From Mycolicibacterium austroafricanum (GTDB taxonomy: Bacteria > Actinomycetota > Actinomycetes > Mycobacteriales > Mycobacteriaceae), in NCBI RefSeq assembly GCF_000612725.1, contig NZ_HG964456.1, positions 1-64,000 of the forward strand: DNA of 64,000 bases, in the 5' to 3' direction. The notes below the pieces were generated by a model that saw only the letters and a program-made list of their open reading frames with translations, was not told the DNA's origin and ran no database searches. A program made the position numbers and the translations under genes. This document shows, in pieces, positions 42,473-51,746 of the stretch (the stretch's first letter is position 1; each line of letters starts with the position of its first letter).

Positions 42473-42502
42473 CATATCAACGTACTTTAGTATGTGGATA
42501 TG
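42473..42502 (+). promoter_or_regulatory. CadC/ArsR-type operator overlapping a leaderless start
   Basis: A 30-bp imperfect dyad: arms CATATCAACGTACT and AGTATGTGGATATG match in 12 of 14 positions around a TT centre. It covers a TAGTAT -10-like box and the ATG at 42500, so the mRNA is probably leaderless and autoregulated by the ArsR protein. Confidence 0.65.
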
Positions 42503-42883
42503 ACGGAGCCGGTGGACACTTGCGATCTCCTCTGTTTGGACCTGCCGCACGCGGAGTCCATCCGGGCCACGGTTCCAGACAGCTCCACCATTCAATCCGC
42601 CGCCGCGGCGGCGCGCGGCCTGAGCGATGCGACCCGGTTGTCCATTGCGGCCGCACTCGCCGCCGGTGACGAGCTGTGCGTTTGCGACATGGCCTGGGTG
42701 GTCGGACTGCCGCAGGGCTTGGTCTCACACCATCTGCGCCAACTCAAGAACGCGTCGCTGGTGTCCTCGCGGCGTCAGGGCAAGTTGGTGATGTACCAGC
42801 TGACCGAGCGTGGCCGCCAGCTGACCGACTCGGTGCTCGCCAGTGCGGTCGCGCTTACGGAGAAGGAGACCGATCGTGTCTGA
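42500..42883 (+). CDS. ArsR-family metal sensor, CadC-like
   Basis: A 127-residue winged-helix repressor. It has ELCVCD in the recognition region (C60, C62) and two N-terminal cysteines (C8, C12), the four-cysteine arrangement of the CadC Cd/Pb/Zn sensor. The helix-turn-helix reads VVGLPQGLVSHHLRQLKNASLV. The ATG lies inside the operator dyad. The ATPase gene overlaps its end (GTG 42876, stop 42881-42883), so the pair is co-translated. It should release DNA on binding Cd, Pb or a related soft metal. Confidence 0.9.
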   Translation: MTEPVDTCDLLCLDLPHAESIRATVPDSSTIQSAAAAARGLSDATRLSIAAALAAGDELCVCDMAWVVGLPQGLVSHHLRQLKNASLVSSRRQGKLVMYQLTERGRQLTDSVLASAVALTEKETDRV

Positions 42884-45008
42884 TGCATGCTGCGGGCCGC
42901 GCGACGACGCCGAACTCGACGCAGGTCCCGAGAAGCTTTGGCAAGTAAGAGAGTTGCAGTTCGCGGTGCTCGCTGCGGTCCTGTTGAGCGTGGGCTGGAT
43001 CGTGGGGCGGTTCGGCGGCTATGAGGATGTCGTAGAAGCCGTCGAGCTGGCGGCTGTAGCCGCCGGCGCCATCACGTTCGTGCCGGATGCGGTCCGCAAC
43101 CTGCGACACGGTCGCATCGGGGTTGGCACGTTGATGACGATCGCCGCGATCGGCGCAGTCGCTCTGGGCCAATTCGCCGAGGCAGCACTGCTCGGCATCC
43201 TGTTCTCAATCGCCGAAGGGCTGGAGCACTACGCCGTCAGCCGCACCCGCCGCGGGCTTCGCTCCCTGTTGTCTCTTGTGCCGCCGAAAGCCTCGGTTTT
43301 ACGGCACGGCACCGAAACAACCGTGGCCCCCGGCGAACTCGTCGTCGGTGACGTCATGGTGATCCGGCCTGGTGAACGGGCCGCCACTGATGGCACCATT
43401 CGGTCGGGTCAGACGAGCCTGGATCTGTCGGCGATCACCGGCGAATCGCTGCCCGTCGAAGCCGGCCCCGGCAGCGACGTGTTCGCCGGTGCCATCAACG
43501 GCGGTGGAGCGATCGAGGTGGAAGTCACCGCCCTGGCCGCCGACAGCTCACTAGCGCGCATCGTGCACATCGTCGAAGAAGCCCAAGAACGTAAAGGCGC
43601 CGGTCAACGACTGGCCGACAGGATCGCCCGTCCGCTGGTGCCGGCGATCATGGCGTTGGCCGCGGCCATCGCCGCGGTTGGCGCGGTGTTCGGTGACCCG
43701 ATGCTGTGGCTGGAGCGGGCGCTGGTGGTGCTGGTGGCTGCCTCACCGTGCGCGCTCGCGATCGCCGTCCCGCTGACCGTGGTCGCGGCCATCGGGGCCG
43801 CCAGCCGCCATGGCGCCCTGATCAAGGGTGGCGCCGCAGTCGAAGAACTCGGCCGCATCAAGGTCGTCGCCCTGGACAAGACCGGCACCCTCACGCGCAA
43901 CCAGCCCCGCGTCATCGACGTCATCACCACCGACGACTTCAGCGACGATGATGCCTTGAGGTGGGCAGCTGCGTTGGAGACACGCAGTGAACACCCACTC
44001 GCGCAAGCGATCCTGACCGCGGCCGGTGATCCGCCGACCGCCAGTGACGTGACCGCAGTGCCCGGCCATGGTCTGCATGGTGACCTCGACGGCTACCGGC
44101 TGCGCCTCGGTAAGCCCTCCTGGGTTACGCCTGGACCACTCGCCGGCGACATCGAGCGGTTGCAGGCCGCCGGCGCGACCGTGGTGGTGCTGGCCCGAGA
44201 CGAACAGCCGGTCGCCGCCATCGCGGTGCGCGATGAACTTCGCCCCGAAGCAGCCGACACCGTGCGGCTGCTTACACGCCTGGGCCTCACGGTGGCGATG
44301 CTCACCGGCGACAATGCCCGCACCGCCGAAGCAGTGGCCGCCGAGGCCGGCATCACGAACGTGCACTCCGAGCTGCTTCCCGAGGGCAAAGCAGCTCTAC
44401 TGCAAACCATTGCACAAGGCCGCCCGATCGCCATGGTCGGCGACGGCATCAACGACGCCCCCGCGCTGGCCACCGCTGACATCGGCATCGCCATGGGCGC
44501 CATGGGTACCGACGTCGCCATCGAAACCGCGGACGTCGCCCTGATGGGTGAAGACCTTCGCCACCTACCCCAGGTACTGGCCCACTCGCGGCGTGCCCGG
44601 CGAATCATGGTGCAGAACATCGCATTCTCGCTGGCCATCATCGCCGTCCTGATACCGCTAGCCGCATTCGGTGTCCTGGGCTTAGCCACCGTGGTCCTGA
44701 TCCACGAAACCGCCGAAGTACTGGTCATCCTCAACGCCATCCGCGCCGCGCGCATCGCCGCCCTCCCCGGCGTGACAACGTCGTCGCCACGATCAACGAC
44801 TCATGCCATCGACATCGGCCCGGCACCCACCCTCGACGACCCCTGCTGTGGTCCCCAACGGTCGACGCCGCCCTCAGCCACCAAACTCAACTCCCCATTG
44901 GTCGCGGCAGATGTTGCACCAAACGACCACGGATGTGACTGCTGCGCTCCCGCCGGACCTCCACTGGCCGACGACCCGACCGCATCCATAAGGGACAACC
45001 ACCGATAG
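42876..45008 (+). CDS. P1B-type heavy-metal ATPase with SPC motif and Cys-rich ends
   Basis: A 710-residue P-type ATPase. It begins VSDACCGP and ends in a tail with PCCGPQ and CDCCAPAG, probable soft-metal sites. The transmembrane motif is SPC (S290) and the late helix reads IHETAEVLVILN. The core has TGES, D334 in DKTGT, TGDN and GDGINDAP. SPC is typical of P1B-4 pumps, while the CadC-like regulator is usual for CPC-type Cd/Pb/Zn pumps, so specificity is unclear. GTG 42876 has AAGGAG seven bases before; an earlier in-frame start at 42843 would lie in the regulator gene. Confidence 0.92.
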   Translation: MSDACCGPRDDAELDAGPEKLWQVRELQFAVLAAVLLSVGWIVGRFGGYEDVVEAVELAAVAAGAITFVPDAVRNLRHGRIGVGTLMTIAAIGAVALGQFAEAALLGILFSIAEGLEHYAVSRTRRGLRSLLSLVPPKASVLRHGTETTVAPGELVVGDVMVIRPGERAATDGTIRSGQTSLDLSAITGESLPVEAGPGSDVFAGAINGGGAIEVEVTALAADSSLARIVHIVEEAQERKGAGQRLADRIARPLVPAIMALAAAIAAVGAVFGDPMLWLERALVVLVAASPCALAIAVPLTVVAAIGAASRHGALIKGGAAVEELGRIKVVALDKTGTLTRNQPRVIDVITTDDFSDDDALRWAAALETRSEHPLAQAILTAAGDPPTASDVTAVPGHGLHGDLDGYRLRLGKPSWVTPGPLAGDIERLQAAGATVVVLARDEQPVAAIAVRDELRPEAADTVRLLTRLGLTVAMLTGDNARTAEAVAAEAGITNVHSELLPEGKAALLQTIAQGRPIAMVGDGINDAPALATADIGIAMGAMGTDVAIETADVALMGEDLRHLPQVLAHSRRARRIMVQNIAFSLAIIAVLIPLAAFGVLGLATVVLIHETAEVLVILNAIRAARIAALPGVTTSSPRSTTHAIDIGPAPTLDDPCCGPQRSTPPSATKLNSPLVAADVAPNDHGCDCCAPAGPPLADDPTASIRDNHR

Positions 45009-45041
45009 CCCAACACTTTCCGCACGACAGGAGTCGACTCG

Positions 45042-45383
45042 ATGCCACGAATTGGCGAGCGTGCCCGGCGGGTCTATCGAGGTGAGATGACCGCTGCGAA
45101 ATATGCGACCAGCCCCGCGGCCAGGTGGCGACATCTGGAGCGCGCACACATTGTCTCGCAACCGGATCCGTGGCTACACACCTGCAGCCACGCCGCGATG
45201 CTGAGGTTGGCGCTACGCCAGCACGACCGCCGCGAAGCCATCGGCCAGGTCCTACGCCTGATGGTCGCCGCCCCTGGCTCACTGACCGGCCGCTATCCCG
45301 TCGGCAACACCGGCCGCGTCACGGCCGGCCTCATGACACCCATGCCCATTCCCGACGACCTCGCCGCCCTCACCAACAGATGA
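45042..45383 (+). CDS. DUF3703 family protein
   Basis: A 113-residue soluble protein with ARWRHLERAHIVSQPDPWLHTCSHAAMLRLALRQHDRREAIGQ and GRYPVGNTGR, which I recognise as the DUF3703 pattern. Its histidines are regularly placed. Members occur next to metal-efflux genes, and here it follows the ATPase by 33 bases. Start is ATG 45042 with AGGAG before it. Function unknown. Confidence 0.75.
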   Translation: MPRIGERARRVYRGEMTAAKYATSPAARWRHLERAHIVSQPDPWLHTCSHAAMLRLALRQHDRREAIGQVLRLMVAAPGSLTGRYPVGNTGRVTAGLMTPMPIPDDLAALTNR

Positions 45384-45961
45384 AACCGACGGCGCCGCTT
45401 ACCAAACGCCTGCCGAAACGACCCCGCTGCGCTGTCGCGGCCGCAACGGGGATCACCGCTGTGACGCTGGGCCTGGGATGGTGGGCCTTCGACCTACTGA
45501 CAATGACGATCTTCACCGCCGGATTTGCCGGCGGCCTCCTGCTGTGGCTGTTCTTCCCCGCCGGCGGGCTCTGGGCAGATGTCCGAATGCCATTCTGGAT
45601 TGCGTTGAGCCTGTTCCTACTTCACCGCGTCGAAGAAAAGCAGATGGAGTTCTTCGCCTTTCTGGCGACGGTTACCGGAACCTCCAAACCCTCCCCGACA
45701 TCCCTGCCAGTCCTGCTGCTCGTCGCGGTGTCGGTTGGCGCTTGGCTGCTGACACCCATCCTGATGCGCCGCAACCACCCCCTAGGTCGTTACCTGGCCT
45801 GGACATTCTTCGCCTCCATGGGTCTGACTGAACTCGCTCACTTCGCCGTCTTTCCCTGGCTGAACCCCAGCGGAATCACTGCCTACGTCCCTGGAATGTG
45901 GACCGTCTTCGCTCTTGCTCCCGTCGCATGGTGGGGCATGTGGCGACTTGTTCGCGGCTGA
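45380..45961 (+). CDS. HXXEE-type membrane protein
   Basis: A 193-residue protein with about five membrane segments and a HRVEEKQMEFFAF stretch early plus GLTELAHFAVFPWL late, in the style of the HXXEE family. The ATG overlaps the DUF3703 stop (ATGA). It ends a predicted four-gene metal operon (arsR, ATPase, DUF3703, HXXEE). The conserved His/Glu could bind metal. No function is known. Confidence 0.72.
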   Translation: MKPTAPLTKRLPKRPRCAVAAATGITAVTLGLGWWAFDLLTMTIFTAGFAGGLLLWLFFPAGGLWADVRMPFWIALSLFLLHRVEEKQMEFFAFLATVTGTSKPSPTSLPVLLLVAVSVGAWLLTPILMRRNHPLGRYLAWTFFASMGLTELAHFAVFPWLNPSGITAYVPGMWTVFALAPVAWWGMWRLVRG

Positions 45962-46582
45962 GGGACGGGCGTCTTGACAACCCCGAAAACGACATGCCGA
46001 GGCTGGCGTCATCCCAGATAAGGTCGGCCGCCAGAGCGACAACATGGAGCGGATGCGCCCCGGTGGCCGCTATGCGTTGCGGCGCTTCGACAGTCGCGGC
46101 GTGCGGCGCGAACGATCGGTGCCATAACGCGACGCGGTGCGGCACGGCTGGGACGCCGCCGCGGTGCAGGCAGCGCTACTTGGCGACCAGCCCACGCCGT
46201 GGTGAGTCTGACCCTCACCTGGAGGGGCGTAGCTGGTGTGTCGGCTGGGGGCAGGCTGGGCGGCGGTACGTGGCCGTAACGGGCGGTGTCGCAACACGTT
46301 GTTTACGAACTTCCCGACGCTGCGGCGGCTGGCAGGGTGCGTAGTCTCGATGCCGTGGGGCTCATGACAGAGAGAGGCGACACCGCAGGCACCGGCGGCG
46401 ATGCTGGCTACTTTGGGACATCCTCCGGCTGGGGGCGAGTTTTCGCTGTAGTGGTGAAGCACGGCGGGCAGCACATCTGAACGTCGCCGAGCGCACCTGA
46501 GTCTCCTAGCCCGCGCGGCCATGTGGGCCGTCATGCTTGCTTTCGTCTCGGCCACAGGAAATTTTCGTTGCGTGTTGCGCGC
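45962..46582. other. Intergenic, no recognised gene
   Basis: About 620 bases. On the minus strand near 46410-46475 a 22-codon frame starts MCCPPC, too short and without a ribosome site to call. Nothing else stands out. Confidence 0.35.
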
Positions 46583-46604
46583 AATCTTCATCGAATCTTT
46601 GTCG
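46583..46604 (+). promoter_or_regulatory. 11-bp direct repeat, response-regulator-type site
   Basis: AATCTTCATCG followed directly by AATCTTTGTCG. OmpR-family regulators bind such direct repeats with 10-11 bp phasing. Related pairs occur at 49666 and 52529. It precedes the CPD-type ATPase by about 140 bases. Confidence 0.6.
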
Positions 46605-46745
46605 AACCAGCACTGCAGGCTTATCGATCACCGGAAGGGTGAGTGATTGAGATGACTAGCCTGACGGATGCGGGATGGGGATGGCGAGGACAGCGCAGGT
46701 CGCAGGACATCGGAGCCGCTCCGGTAACACTGAACGAGAGACGCT

Positions 46746-49136
46746 ATGACGAAGTCGACGATTCTCGACGTACACGGATTGAACTGGGCAAGTTCGACGG
46801 CGGTGGTGGAGGCCACTCTGCTTAGACGTCCGGGCGTGACGTCGGTCGAAGCCAATGCGGTAAATCAAACGGCGACAGTTGTTTACGACCCGACGACGAC
46901 CTCGGTCGCTGACCTGGCCGGGTGGATACGTGACTGCGGCTTCCACTGCGCGGGGCGGTCGGTGCCAGACCACGTCTGCGATCCGATGTCCGAGCCCCAT
47001 CACCACCCATCGGCCACCCTGGACGAGCAGCCAACGTCGGCTCCGTCGCCGACAGCCGGGGAGGTGCATGCGCATGAGGCCGCGCCGGCACGAACTCCGC
47101 AAGAAGCGATGGGTCACGGCGGCGGACACGCCGGCATGTCGATGGATCACATGGTCCGCGATATGCGCAACCGATTCCTAGTAGCGCTCGCGTTGTCGAT
47201 CCCGATCATGCTGTGGTCGCCGATGGGCCGCGACATGTTCGGGTTCACCGTGCCTGCGCCGTTCGGGCTCCGCGATGACGTGTTCACCCTGTTGCTGAGC
47301 CTGCCGGTCGTCTTCTACTCGGCGTGGATCTTCTTCGACGGTGCCTGGCGAGCGCTACGGGCCCGCACCTTGGACATGATGGTGCTCGTTGCCGTGGCGG
47401 TCGGCGCAGGCTGGCTCTACAGCCTCGGGGTGACGCTGACCGGCGGCGGTGAGGTGTTCTATGAGGCCGCCTCGGTGCTGACGGCGTTCGTCCTGTTGGG
47501 CCACTGGTTCGAGATGCGAGCTCGCGGTGGCGCGAACGATGCAATTCGCACCCTGCTCGAGCTGGCGCCCCCGGTGGCAGTTGTGCTGCGCGACGGTGAG
47601 CCGGTGGAAACTCCCACCGCCGAGGTGGCAGTGGGTGACCTCCTGCTCATCCGCCCAGGTGCCAAGATTCCCGTCGACGGCACGGTGGCCGAAGGAACGT
47701 CAGACGTCGACGAGTCGATGGTCACCGGGGAAAGCCTGCCGGTGTCAAAGGCGCCGGACTCGAAGGTGATTGGCGCCTCGATCAACACCACCGGCACGTT
47801 GCGGGTCCTGGCTACGAAGGTCGGCTCCGACACGGTCTTGGCTCAGATCGTCGCGATGGTTCAGGAAGCGCAGAACTCCAAAGCCCCCGGGCAGCGGTTC
47901 GCCGACCGGGCAGCGTTCTGGCTGGTTCTGGTGGCGCTGATCGGCGGCACTGCCACCTTCCTAGTGTGGTGGGCGGTCGGCGCCGGTGTCCAGACCGCGT
48001 TGCTGTTCGCCATCACCGTCGTGGTCATCACCTGCCCCGATGCGCTGGGACTCGCGACTCCGACCGCGATCATGGTCGGCACCGGGTTGGGCGCCAAGCG
48101 GGGAGTGTTGTTCAAGAATGCGACCGCGCTGGAGACGTCGGCGCGCATCGATACCGTCGTCATGGACAAGACCGGCACGTTGACCAAGGGCGAGCCTGAA
48201 GTGACCGACGTCGTCGTCGACGGCATTCCAGAGGATCAAGTACTCGCCATGGTGGCTGCGGTCGAAACTGAGTCCGAGCATCCGCTGGCGGGGGCGATCG
48301 TGCGTTACGCGGCCGCGCACGGGATCGCTTCGGCGTCACTGACTGGTTTCCGTAACGTGCCCGGTCACGGAGCTGTCGCGACGGTAGATGGGCGCCGCGT
48401 TGCCGTCGGCAATCGCAAGCTGATGGTCGAGGAGGACGTCGAGTTCGGCGTGTTGATGCAACGCCGCGACGAACTCGCCGCCAGCGGACGCACGGCGGTC
48501 TTGGTGGGCGTCGACGGCCGGGGAGTCGGTGTCATCGCCTTGGCGGACGCTGTGCGCGAGACGTCTGCCGAAGCGGTGTCCGCGCTGCACGACCTCGGTG
48601 TCGAGGTGGTCATGCTCAGTGGCGACAATCAGGCCACTGCCGATCGCATCGCCGCGCAACTGGGAATCGACACGGTCATCGCCGAGGTGCTGCCAGGTGA
48701 TAAGGCAGCCAAGATCGCTGAATTGCAACGACAGGGCAAGAAGGTCGCCATGGTCGGCGACGGCGTCAACGACGCACCGGCGCTCGCCCAAGCTGATCTC
48801 GGCGTGGCGATCGGTGCAGGCACCGACGTCGCCATCGAAACCGCAGATCTGGTGTTAATGCGATCAGACCCGCTCGACGTCGCGATCGCGCTGCAGATTG
48901 GACGGGGCACGCTACGAAAGATGCGGCAGAACCTTGGATGGGCGGTCGGCTACAACGTGATCGCATTGCCCATCGCGGCTGGGGTTTTCGTACCTTCGCT
49001 CGGCTTGGTGCTGCGGCCCGAGATCGCTGCCCTCTCGATGTCAGGTTCCAGCTTCATCGTGGCCGTCAATGCATTGATGCTGAAGAGATTGAAGCTTCCC
49101 GTACCGGCGTCAGCGGAGGCGGGCGCCAAGTCGTAA
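46746..49136 (+). CDS. Copper-type P1B ATPase with CPD motif and degenerate HMA domain
   Basis: A 796-residue P-type ATPase. The N-terminal HMA-like domain lacks its cysteines: the MTCxxC position reads LNWASS. A His/Met-rich stretch (HGGGHAGMSMDHM) follows, as in CopB (P1B-3) pumps. The transmembrane motif is CPD (C430-D432), where CopA has CPC and CopB has CPH. The core is intact (TGES, D474 in DKTGT, GDGVNDAP). The last helices carry GYNVIAL and MSGSSFIVAVNA, close to copper pumps. It lies in the copper block with its own response-regulator repeats. Copper export is likely; oxidation-state preference is open. Confidence 0.9.
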   Translation: MTKSTILDVHGLNWASSTAVVEATLLRRPGVTSVEANAVNQTATVVYDPTTTSVADLAGWIRDCGFHCAGRSVPDHVCDPMSEPHHHPSATLDEQPTSAPSPTAGEVHAHEAAPARTPQEAMGHGGGHAGMSMDHMVRDMRNRFLVALALSIPIMLWSPMGRDMFGFTVPAPFGLRDDVFTLLLSLPVVFYSAWIFFDGAWRALRARTLDMMVLVAVAVGAGWLYSLGVTLTGGGEVFYEAASVLTAFVLLGHWFEMRARGGANDAIRTLLELAPPVAVVLRDGEPVETPTAEVAVGDLLLIRPGAKIPVDGTVAEGTSDVDESMVTGESLPVSKAPDSKVIGASINTTGTLRVLATKVGSDTVLAQIVAMVQEAQNSKAPGQRFADRAAFWLVLVALIGGTATFLVWWAVGAGVQTALLFAITVVVITCPDALGLATPTAIMVGTGLGAKRGVLFKNATALETSARIDTVVMDKTGTLTKGEPEVTDVVVDGIPEDQVLAMVAAVETESEHPLAGAIVRYAAAHGIASASLTGFRNVPGHGAVATVDGRRVAVGNRKLMVEEDVEFGVLMQRRDELAASGRTAVLVGVDGRGVGVIALADAVRETSAEAVSALHDLGVEVVMLSGDNQATADRIAAQLGIDTVIAEVLPGDKAAKIAELQRQGKKVAMVGDGVNDAPALAQADLGVAIGAGTDVAIETADLVLMRSDPLDVAIALQIGRGTLRKMRQNLGWAVGYNVIALPIAAGVFVPSLGLVLRPEIAALSMSGSSFIVAVNALMLKRLKLPVPASAEAGAKS

Positions 49137-49172
49137 CGCTCCGCGTGCCGTCGCTGTTCTGTGTTTGAGGGA

Positions 49173-49586
49173 CTAGGCGGGTGCGGCCGCAGTCTGAAGT
49201 GAGTCGATGGCGGCCTGCATCTTTCGCGTCACTTCGTCGGCGACGTCACGCAAAGCCGGCTCTCCGGTCACCTCGACCAGTATCTGCGGGTTCATCGCCT
49301 CGACGATGACGGAGGTGTCGTCTGCACGGTCGGCTCGGACAACGACGTTGCAGGGCAGCAGCAGGCCGATTTGACGGTCCACATTCACTGCCCGGTGAGC
49401 CAATGGTGGGTTGCAGGCGCCCAGAATGAGGTACTCCTCCATGTCCTCGCCCAGCTTCGCCTTGAGCGTCGCCTTCATATCGATCTCGGTCAGGACGCCA
49501 AAACCCTGCTCTGTCAGGGCGGCTCGGGTGCGAGCGACAGCGTCGGCGAACGACGTCTGCAGCGCTGTCGACAGTGCGATGGTCAT
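49173..49586 (-). CDS. DUF302 family protein
   Basis: A 137-residue soluble protein matching DUF302: FADAVARTRAALTEQGFGVLTEID, YLILGACNPPLAHRAV and GLLLPCNVVVRAD. It has a conserved GACNP cysteine and a second cysteine in LLPCNV. The family is often found with metal and sulfur genes, function unknown. Start is ATG 49586 with GAGAGGA. It diverges from DUF305 (49807), with the 11-bp direct repeat between them. Confidence 0.85.
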   Translation of the reverse strand: MTIALSTALQTSFADAVARTRAALTEQGFGVLTEIDMKATLKAKLGEDMEEYLILGACNPPLAHRAVNVDRQIGLLLPCNVVVRADRADDTSVIVEAMNPQILVEVTGEPALRDVADEVTRKMQAAIDSLQTAAAPA

Positions 49587-49665
49587 GCCGGTCCTCTCGA
49601 TGGTCCTGTGGGGCGAACACAGCCAAGGCTGCGCCGCGGACCTCCCGACGCCAAGGGCGGTTGCC

Positions 49666-49687
49666 GTTCTTTATCGAATCTTCATAG
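49666..49687. promoter_or_regulatory. 11-bp direct repeat between DUF302 and DUF305
   Basis: GTTCTTTATCG followed by AATCTTCATAG, second copy of the TCTT-phased pair; placed to serve both divergent genes. Confidence 0.6.
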
Positions 49688-49806
49688 AACGACTAGTCGG
49701 GCCATACCGGCGGCGCGAATGCTCGAAGACAGGTCGGGATACCCGCGCGTCAACTGGGCGCGCTGCAGCCGCATCGACCGTGAAACCCGGGAAGGGACTT
49801 GTTGTG

Positions 49807-50538
49807 ATGAAGAGGAAGACGCTGGCCGTCGGTGCGGCCACCTTGGCGGCGCTGGTCACCGTTGGTGCGTGTAGTAATACCAGCACTACGCAGGGAGCTT
49901 CGTCGTCGTCGGTGTCGGCGCCTTCGTCGACATCGGCCACCGAAGCCCACAATCAGGCTGATGCCATGTTCGCCCAGCACATGATCCCGCATCACCAACA
50001 GGCGATCGAGATGAGCGACATGCTGTTGGGTAAGCAGGGAATCGACCCGCGAGTGTTGGACTTGGCCAAGCAGATCAAGGCTGCTCAGGGTCCCGAGATC
50101 GAACAGATGCAGGGTTGGCTCACGCAGTGGGGCATGTCCACGATGCCGATGATGCCCGGAATGGACGACATGCCCGGTCACGGTGGGATGCCCAGTGCCA
50201 GTGCCGCGCCCAGCGAATCTGGTGCGCCGACTCAATCGATGATGCCTGGGATGCCGGGCATGAGCGATATGCCGGGCATGCCCGGTATGGGTGATATGCC
50301 GGGGATGGAGGGCATGATGTCCGAGGAGGACATGGCCGCCTTGCAAAACGCCCAGGGAGTGGAAGCCTCCAAGTTGTACCTGACGCAGATGGTCAAGCAT
50401 CATGAGGGTGCAATTACTATGGCGCAGAATGAGATCAAGGACGGCCAGTTCCCCGATACGGTCGCGTTGGCACGCTCGATCGTCACCAGCCAGCAGCAGG
50501 AGATCGACACCATGAACAAGATCCTGGCCTCGTTGTAG
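49807..50538 (+). CDS. DUF305 lipoprotein with Met-rich linker
   Basis: A 243-residue lipoprotein (lipobox VGAC) with two DUF305 motifs, MIPHHQQAIEMSD and MVKHHEGAITMAQNE. They are separated by a long linker of MPGM units with further Met and His. The linker and motifs suggest multi-site copper binding in the periplasm. ATG 49807 is used, with GAAGGGAC upstream (GTG 49804 also possible). It is longer than the copy at 34791 because of the linker. Confidence 0.9.
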   Translation: MKRKTLAVGAATLAALVTVGACSNTSTTQGASSSSVSAPSSTSATEAHNQADAMFAQHMIPHHQQAIEMSDMLLGKQGIDPRVLDLAKQIKAAQGPEIEQMQGWLTQWGMSTMPMMPGMDDMPGHGGMPSASAAPSESGAPTQSMMPGMPGMSDMPGMPGMGDMPGMEGMMSEEDMAALQNAQGVEASKLYLTQMVKHHEGAITMAQNEIKDGQFPDTVALARSIVTSQQQEIDTMNKILASL

Positions 50539-50606
50539 AAGTCAGGGCATGGCTGCGTGTCGCGCGAGTCATGTTTCATGACAGCGTTGTCGAGTTCGAT
50601 TAGTGG

Positions 50607-51746
50607 TCATGGGCGGTCCGTGCGTGCGGGTAGCTCGATGGTGAAGGTGCTGCCCATTCCTGGTCCGCGGCTGGCCGCAGTGATGCGGCCGCCGTGGGCT
50701 TCGGTGAGTGCTTTGGCGATGGCCAACCCGATCCCCGCGCCGCCGTGGCTTCGATCGCGGGCCACATCGGCGCGGTAGAAACGTTCGAACACGTGCGGGA
50801 GGTGCTCGGCAGCGATGCCATCACCATTGTCGCCTACCGTGATGATCACTTCGCCGGGCTTCGCCGCCGCGTCGACCTCGACGCGGCCTCGCGCGGGGGT
50901 GTGGCGCAGAGCGTTGTCGAGAAGGTTCCCGATCACCTGCGCGAGGCGCAGAGGGTCGACCCACACCTCGGGCAGCGGGTTCGCGGCATCGAAGATCAGC
51001 GCGACATCCTTCTGGGCGTATCGGTCGGCTGCGGCAGACACGGTGGTGACGATCGCGGCCCGGGGGTCGATCCACTGCGGTGTGACCGCGCCGGGACCTT
51101 CCTCGGCTTGAGCGAGCGCGGCGAAGTCATCGGAGAAGCGCACCAGCCGGCTGGCTTGATCGTTGAGCACGGCAACCGTCTCGGGGTCAAGGGTTTTCAC
51201 TCCGTCCTCGACGGCCTCGATGTAGGCCTTGAGTACCGAGACGGGTGTCCTAATCTCGTGGGCGAGGTCACCGAAGAGTTGGCGCCGGGTGGTCTCGACC
51301 GATTCGAGCCGTTCGGACATCCGATTGAACGCGCGGGACAGGTTCGCGAAATCCTCCCCCAAGCGCAGCGGCGACACACGGATGTCATAGCGGCCGTCGG
51401 CGACCGCAGTGGCGGCCGATGCGACCTCGGCGATGGAGTGCTGCAGGCGACGGCTGAAGTACCAGGTCACAACCAGGGCGGTCAATGCGGCTACGCCGAT
51501 CGCCACCGCGATGGAGATCGCGGTGGCGTACCGGTAGGCCTCCTCGGCGTGGAACTGTTCATTGGATGAGTGAGGAAGTCCGGCGCGGTTCAGGTGTTCT
51601 CGGAACAGCGGTGGACCGACGATGACGGCGACGACCCCGGTGGTTGCGCCGCCGGCGAGGAGCACCAAGGCTTGCGCCAGCAGGAGTCGCGCCCCGACTC
51701 CAGGACTGCGCCGCGACCTGGGTTGAATGCTCGTGTCCGTTCTCAC
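50607..51746 (-). CDS. Sensor histidine kinase
   Basis: A 379-residue kinase with two membrane helices (about 20-46 and 80-104) and a short outside loop of about 30 residues containing H51, H59 and H66, which may sense metal. A HAMP region follows, then the H-box FGDLAHEIRTPVS with H163 as phospho-acceptor, and the N, G1 and G2 boxes (NLLDNALRH, DNGDGI, GGAGIGLAI). Its ATG overlaps the stop of the response regulator (ATGA at 51743-51746). Adjacent copper genes suggest it is a CusS/CopS-like copper sensor; the ligand is inferred. Confidence 0.9.
   Translation of the reverse strand: MRTDTSIQPRSRRSPGVGARLLLAQALVLLAGGATTGVVAVIVGPPLFREHLNRAGLPHSSNEQFHAEEAYRYATAISIAVAIGVAALTALVVTWYFSRRLQHSIAEVASAATAVADGRYDIRVSPLRLGEDFANLSRAFNRMSERLESVETTRRQLFGDLAHEIRTPVSVLKAYIEAVEDGVKTLDPETVAVLNDQASRLVRFSDDFAALAQAEEGPGAVTPQWIDPRAAIVTTVSAAADRYAQKDVALIFDAANPLPEVWVDPLRLAQVIGNLLDNALRHTPARGRVEVDAAAKPGEVIITVGDNGDGIAAEHLPHVFERFYRADVARDRSHGGAGIGLAIAKALTEAHGGRITAASRGPGMGSTFTIELPARTDRP

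Noticed and set aside
46399..46480. MCCPPC-starting 22-residue minus-strand peptide
   Set aside because: No ribosome site, no promoter pattern, and overlap with other weak frames; too little support to call a metallothionein-like peptide.
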